A DNA stretch of 64,000 bases, taken from contig JADJLT010000002.1 in the NCBI GenBank assembly GCA_016709965.1, positions 124,001-188,000 on the forward strand, in the 5' to 3' direction. The position numbers were made by a program, and so were the translations under genes. Origin of the DNA: Betaproteobacteria bacterium (GTDB lineage Bacteria; Pseudomonadota; Gammaproteobacteria; Burkholderiales; Rhodocyclaceae). Each line of letters begins with the position of its first letter. Within the stretch, counting starts at the first letter, position 1. The notes under the pieces are model-generated. The model did no database searches, had not been told where the DNA came from, and saw only the letters and a program-made list of their open reading frames with translations. Positions 61,345 to 64,000 of the stretch are shown here, piece by piece.

Positions 61345-63750
61345 TTAGTTGCGCAGCGGCTTGCCGGTATCGAGCATGTGCTTGATCCGGGCCTGGGTTT
61401 CGGGTGTCTTCAGCAGCTCGACAAACAGCCGGCGCTCGACGGTGATCAGCCATTCCTCATCAACCAGACTGCCGGTCTCGACCTCGCCGCCACACAGCGC
61501 GATGGCAGCCGCCTTGGCCACCTTGTAGTCGTGGGCGGAAATCATGCCGCCCTCCTTCATATTGACCAACATCATCTCGAAATTGGCGATGCCGGTCTTG
61601 CCCGCCACCGGGATGCCGCGCGCCATGGTCGGTGGCGCGTAACCGGCCTCGGCCATGGCGCGGGCTTCCGTGATGGCGACGAACAGCAGTTCGTTGGCGT
61701 TGAACAGGATGGTGTCCGTGGGCCTGGCGAAACCGAACTCGACCGCTTCAAAGGCGCTCTTGGCGACCTTGGCCATGGCGATGGTCTGGAACACCGGCTG
61801 CAGGAAATTGAACACCTCGCCCGGCGTCGCCGACTGCGCTGCCCATTCGGCCGCACGCACGGCAAATTCCTTGCAGCCACCACCGGCCGGGATCAGCCCG
61901 ACGCCGGCTTCAACGAGGCCGACGTAGCTTTCCAGCGCCATCACCCGCTTGCCGGCATGCATGACGAATTCACAACCGCCGCCGAGGGCCATACCCTGCA
62001 CTGCGGCAACCACCGGCACCTGCGCATACTTCAAGGTCTGCGAGGCGCGCTGGAATTTCTCGACGGTCTTTTCGAGCATTTCGAACTGGCCGGCGGCAAT
62101 GGCTTCGGATACCTGAGCCAGATTGGCACCCACGGCGAACGGTGCTTCATGCCAGATCACCACGCCATCGAGCGTCGTTTCTGCTTGACGCACGGCGGCG
62201 ATGACCCCATCCAGCACTTCATCGCCGATCGTGTGCATCTTCGATTTTATGGAAATAACGCCAATTTTCCGGTCGACCGCGGGAAGCACCCAAAGGCGCA
62301 CCCCGTCGTTTTCGTAGAGCGTTTCGCCAGATTTTTCCGGGGTGGCACCGGCTTCGCCCAGCACGCGCTCGGGGAACAGCTGGCGCTGATAGACCGGCAG
62401 TGTCGACCGGGCCACATAGGCATTCTTGCTAGCAGAGTACGAACCTTCAGCCGCATGTACGCCGGTTCGCCCGACTTCCAGCGCCCAGGCCGGCAGCGGC
62501 GTGGCGCTCATGGCCTTGCCGGCGGCGATATCGGCGGCAATCGCTTGCGCGATGTCGCCCCAACCGGCCGCTTGCCAGGTTTCAAACGGACCCTGCGCCC
62601 AGCCGAAGCCCCAGCGCATGGCGAAATCGAGGTCGCGGGCGTTGTCGGCCACGTTCTCCAGCTGAACCGCTGCGTAATGGAAAATATCGCGGAAGATGGC
62701 CCACAGGAACTGCGCCTGCGGATGCGACGAAGCACACAATGCAGCAAACTTTTCCGCCGGATTCTTCATCTTCAGGATGGCGCCGACTTCTTCAGCAATC
62801 TCGCCGGCCGAGACACGGTAATCCTGCGCGGCCAGATCGAGCACCTGGATTTCCTTGCCCTGCTTGCGGAAAATGCCGCAGCGGGTCTTCTGGCCCAGCG
62901 CGCCCTGCGCGATCAGTGCCTGCAGCCAGGCCGGATTGGTGAAATAGGCGTGCCACGGATCATTCGGCAACGTGTCCTTCATCGTATTAACGACGTGGGC
63001 CAGCGTATCCAGGCCGACCACATCGGCAGTGCGATAGGTGGCGCTCTTCGGACGGCCGATCTTGGGGCCGGTCAGCGCATCGACTTCATCAAAGCCCAGG
63101 CCGAAAGCCTGGGTGTGATGCATGACGGCGAGAATGGAAAACACGCCAATCCGGTTGGCGACGAAGTTCGGCGTATCCAGCGCCCGGATGACGCCCTTGC
63201 CGAGGCGTGAGGTCAGCCAGGTCTCCAGCGCGTCCAGCGTGCTGGCGTCGGTACTCTGCGTGCCGATAATCTCGACCAGATGCATATAGCGCGGCGGATT
63301 GAAGAAGTGAATGCCGCAGAAGCGCGGGCGAACGTCTGCCGGCAGCCCCTGCGCCAGCGCGTTCATCGACAGGCCGGAGGTATTGGACGCAACGATGGTC
63401 CGCGCGCCGAGATGCGGTGCAATCTTTGCATAGAGATCGTTCTTCCAGTCCATGCGCTCGGCGATGGCCTCGATGACCAGATCGCACTCGGCGAGCAGCG
63501 GCAGGTGCTCGTCGTAGTTGGCGGCGTCGATGAATTTCAGCTTGCCCTTGCCGGCCAGCGGGGCCGGGTCCAGTTTCTTGAGGCCGTCGAGGGCCTTCTT
63601 CACGATACCGTTCTTGTCGCCCTCCTTGGCCGGCAGGTCAAACAGCACGACCGGCACGTTGGCATTGGCGAGGTGCGCGGCAATCTGCGCCCCCATCACG
63701 CCGGCGCCGAGAACGGCCGCTTTTTTCACGATCAACTTGTTCAATTGCAT
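61345..63750 (-). CDS. fadB: 3-Hydroxyacyl-CoA dehydrogenase / enoyl-CoA hydratase
   Basis: 801 residues from ATG 63750; the longer frame crosses the promoter and is not used. The dehydrogenase comes first (VLGAGVMGAQIAAHLANANV; FFNPPRYMHLVEII; TPNFVANRIGVFS) and the crotonase domain is last (VAAVQGMALGGGCEFVMHAG, then ESYVGLVEAGVGLIPAGGGC with the catalytic Glu). This order is reversed from E. coli FadB and is common in betaproteobacteria. The linker (about 490-500) carries a dispersed element copy, read LPAVDRKIGVI. First gene of the fad operon. Confidence 0.95.
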   Translation of the reverse strand: MQLNKLIVKKAAVLGAGVMGAQIAAHLANANVPVVLFDLPAKEGDKNGIVKKALDGLKKLDPAPLAGKGKLKFIDAANYDEHLPLLAECDLVIEAIAERMDWKNDLYAKIAPHLGARTIVASNTSGLSMNALAQGLPADVRPRFCGIHFFNPPRYMHLVEIIGTQSTDASTLDALETWLTSRLGKGVIRALDTPNFVANRIGVFSILAVMHHTQAFGLGFDEVDALTGPKIGRPKSATYRTADVVGLDTLAHVVNTMKDTLPNDPWHAYFTNPAWLQALIAQGALGQKTRCGIFRKQGKEIQVLDLAAQDYRVSAGEIAEEVGAILKMKNPAEKFAALCASSHPQAQFLWAIFRDIFHYAAVQLENVADNARDLDFAMRWGFGWAQGPFETWQAAGWGDIAQAIAADIAAGKAMSATPLPAWALEVGRTGVHAAEGSYSASKNAYVARSTLPVYQRQLFPERVLGEAGATPEKSGETLYENDGVRLWVLPAVDRKIGVISIKSKMHTIGDEVLDGVIAAVRQAETTLDGVVIWHEAPFAVGANLAQVSEAIAAGQFEMLEKTVEKFQRASQTLKYAQVPVVAAVQGMALGGGCEFVMHAGKRVMALESYVGLVEAGVGLIPAGGGCKEFAVRAAEWAAQSATPGEVFNFLQPVFQTIAMAKVAKSAFEAVEFGFARPTDTILFNANELLFVAITEARAMAEAGYAPPTMARGIPVAGKTGIANFEMMLVNMKEGGMISAHDYKVAKAAAIALCGGEVETGSLVDEEWLITVERRLFVELLKTPETQARIKHMLDTGKPLRN
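62252..62283 (+). repeat. Dispersed 33-bp element, copy N (inside fadB)
   Basis: GAAATAACGCCAATTTT then CCGGTCGACCGCGG. Read in frame on the other strand as PAVDRKIGVISI, between the dehydrogenase and hydratase domains. Confidence 0.72.
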
Positions 63751-63786
63751 CTCCTTTTTGTCTGTTTTTTTCCGTTTCGAAAAACT

Positions 63787-63800
63787 AAAACGAACGTTTG
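63787..63800 (-). promoter_or_regulatory. PsrA/FadR-like operator overlapping the fad operon start site
   Basis: On the minus strand CAAACGTTCGTTTT, matching the PsrA-type pattern (G/C)AAAC-N2-4-GTTT(G/C) except for the last base. It lies immediately downstream of the -10 box, where a bound repressor would block initiation. Confidence 0.6.
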
Positions 63801-63801
63801 A

Positions 63802-63829
63802 ATTATAGACGTGGTGCACTCAGGGTCAA
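63802..63829 (-). promoter_or_regulatory. Sigma-70 promoter of the fad operon
   Basis: TTGACC (63829-63824) and TATAAT (63807-63802) with a 16-bp spacer, read on the minus strand. Start site expected near 63795, about 45 bp before the fadB-type ATG. Confidence 0.82.
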
Positions 63830-63892
63830 CTTCTTTTTGTCTCTCAGTCAAGATTCGATAAAGTAACGAGAAACAACCCCACAAAAATAACC

Positions 63893-64000
63893 TTGTCCCT
63901 CCCCAACGACGAACCGTTGCGTGACGCGCTGATCCGCGAAGCCTTTCACCATGGCAGGGGCGGCATACCCATGACGTTGATCGCCATTGCCGCGATCGCG
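63893..64000 (+). CDS. N-terminal fragment of a possible membrane protein
   Basis: Runs off the right edge; only 36 residues from a TTG at 63893 are visible. The sequence has a polar, charged start (LPNDEPLRDALIREAFHHG) and then the onset of a hydrophobic helix (MTLIAIAAIA). This could be the N-terminus of a sensor or diguanylate cyclase, but the evidence is too short. The start codon is uncertain, and an ATG at 63971 is another option. Confidence 0.4.
   Translation, partial: MSLPNDEPLRDALIREAFHHGRGGIPMTLIAIAAIA

Noticed and set aside
61108..63210. Open frame of 700 codons antisense to fadB and the thiolase start
   Set aside because: Shadow of codon bias; the opposite strand encodes clear enzymes, and the frame crosses the gap between them.

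Overview
The window looks like a chromosomal segment of a betaproteobacterium of the order Rhodocyclales, close to Dechloromonas/Azonexus. This is inferred from gene content, not from a database search. The pointers are a nif accessory operon in the order nifV-cysE-orf-nifW-nifZ-nifM, a class I polyhydroxyalkanoate locus, a Sec-exported clade II nitrous oxide reductase cluster, a RegB/RegA redox regulator pair, a PEP-CTERM protein, and many c-type cytochromes. No rRNA, tRNA, insertion sequence or CRISPR array was seen.

Layout. 1-1475: N-terminal part of a membrane sensor (solute-binding domain plus PAS). 1621-2286: tpm. 2469-6686: nif accessory operon behind a NifA site and a sigma-54 promoter. 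6803-10773: phaR, two phaB paralogues and phaC. 10886-14359: housekeeping genes (zip transporter, pgeF, rluD, bamD). 14431-21916: an overlapping chain of DUF748/OmpA-like protein, rmuC, DUF3293 and a kinase-HDOD-GAF protein. 21994-29195: signalling genes (diguanylate cyclase, CheY-like), gloB, and the methyltransferase-rnhA-dnaQ-lipase-apeB run. 29187-38467: a respiratory and redox-sensing region with cytochrome c4, RegBA, NDH-2, a monoheme cytochrome, a heme-bearing outer-membrane barrel, a NapC-type tetraheme protein and a second two-component system. 38520-40078: copper delivery (PCuAC, SCO1, a Met-rich partner). 40272-51002: nosZ, two cytochromes, nosB-D-G-H-F-L-Y and a thioredoxin-like protein. 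51117-54306: sparse, partly AT-rich region with a PEP-CTERM protein and orphans. 54439-63750: a fatty-acid beta-oxidation operon behind a sigma-70 promoter overlapped by a PsrA/FadR-like operator. The window ends in the start of another membrane protein.

How the parts connect. The same 15-bp RegA/PrrA-type box, GCGGCAWATTGTCGC, lies between cytochrome c4 and regBA and again upstream of nosZ. This suggests that the RegBA system encoded here controls its own locus and N2O respiration. Copper chaperones diverge from nosZ, whose product needs copper centres.

The most unusual signal is a dispersed element of about 33 bp: an AT tract, then GGC, then a T run, then CCGGTTGACCGCGG. I found fourteen copies. 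Seven lie at gene 3' ends, often at convergent junctions, where they fill almost the whole gap. Seven lie in frame inside genes, several of them at tolerant sites (signal peptide, interdomain linker, C-terminus). It resembles either an in-frame-tolerated palindromic element or a DNA-uptake-type signal. I do not recognise it as a described family.
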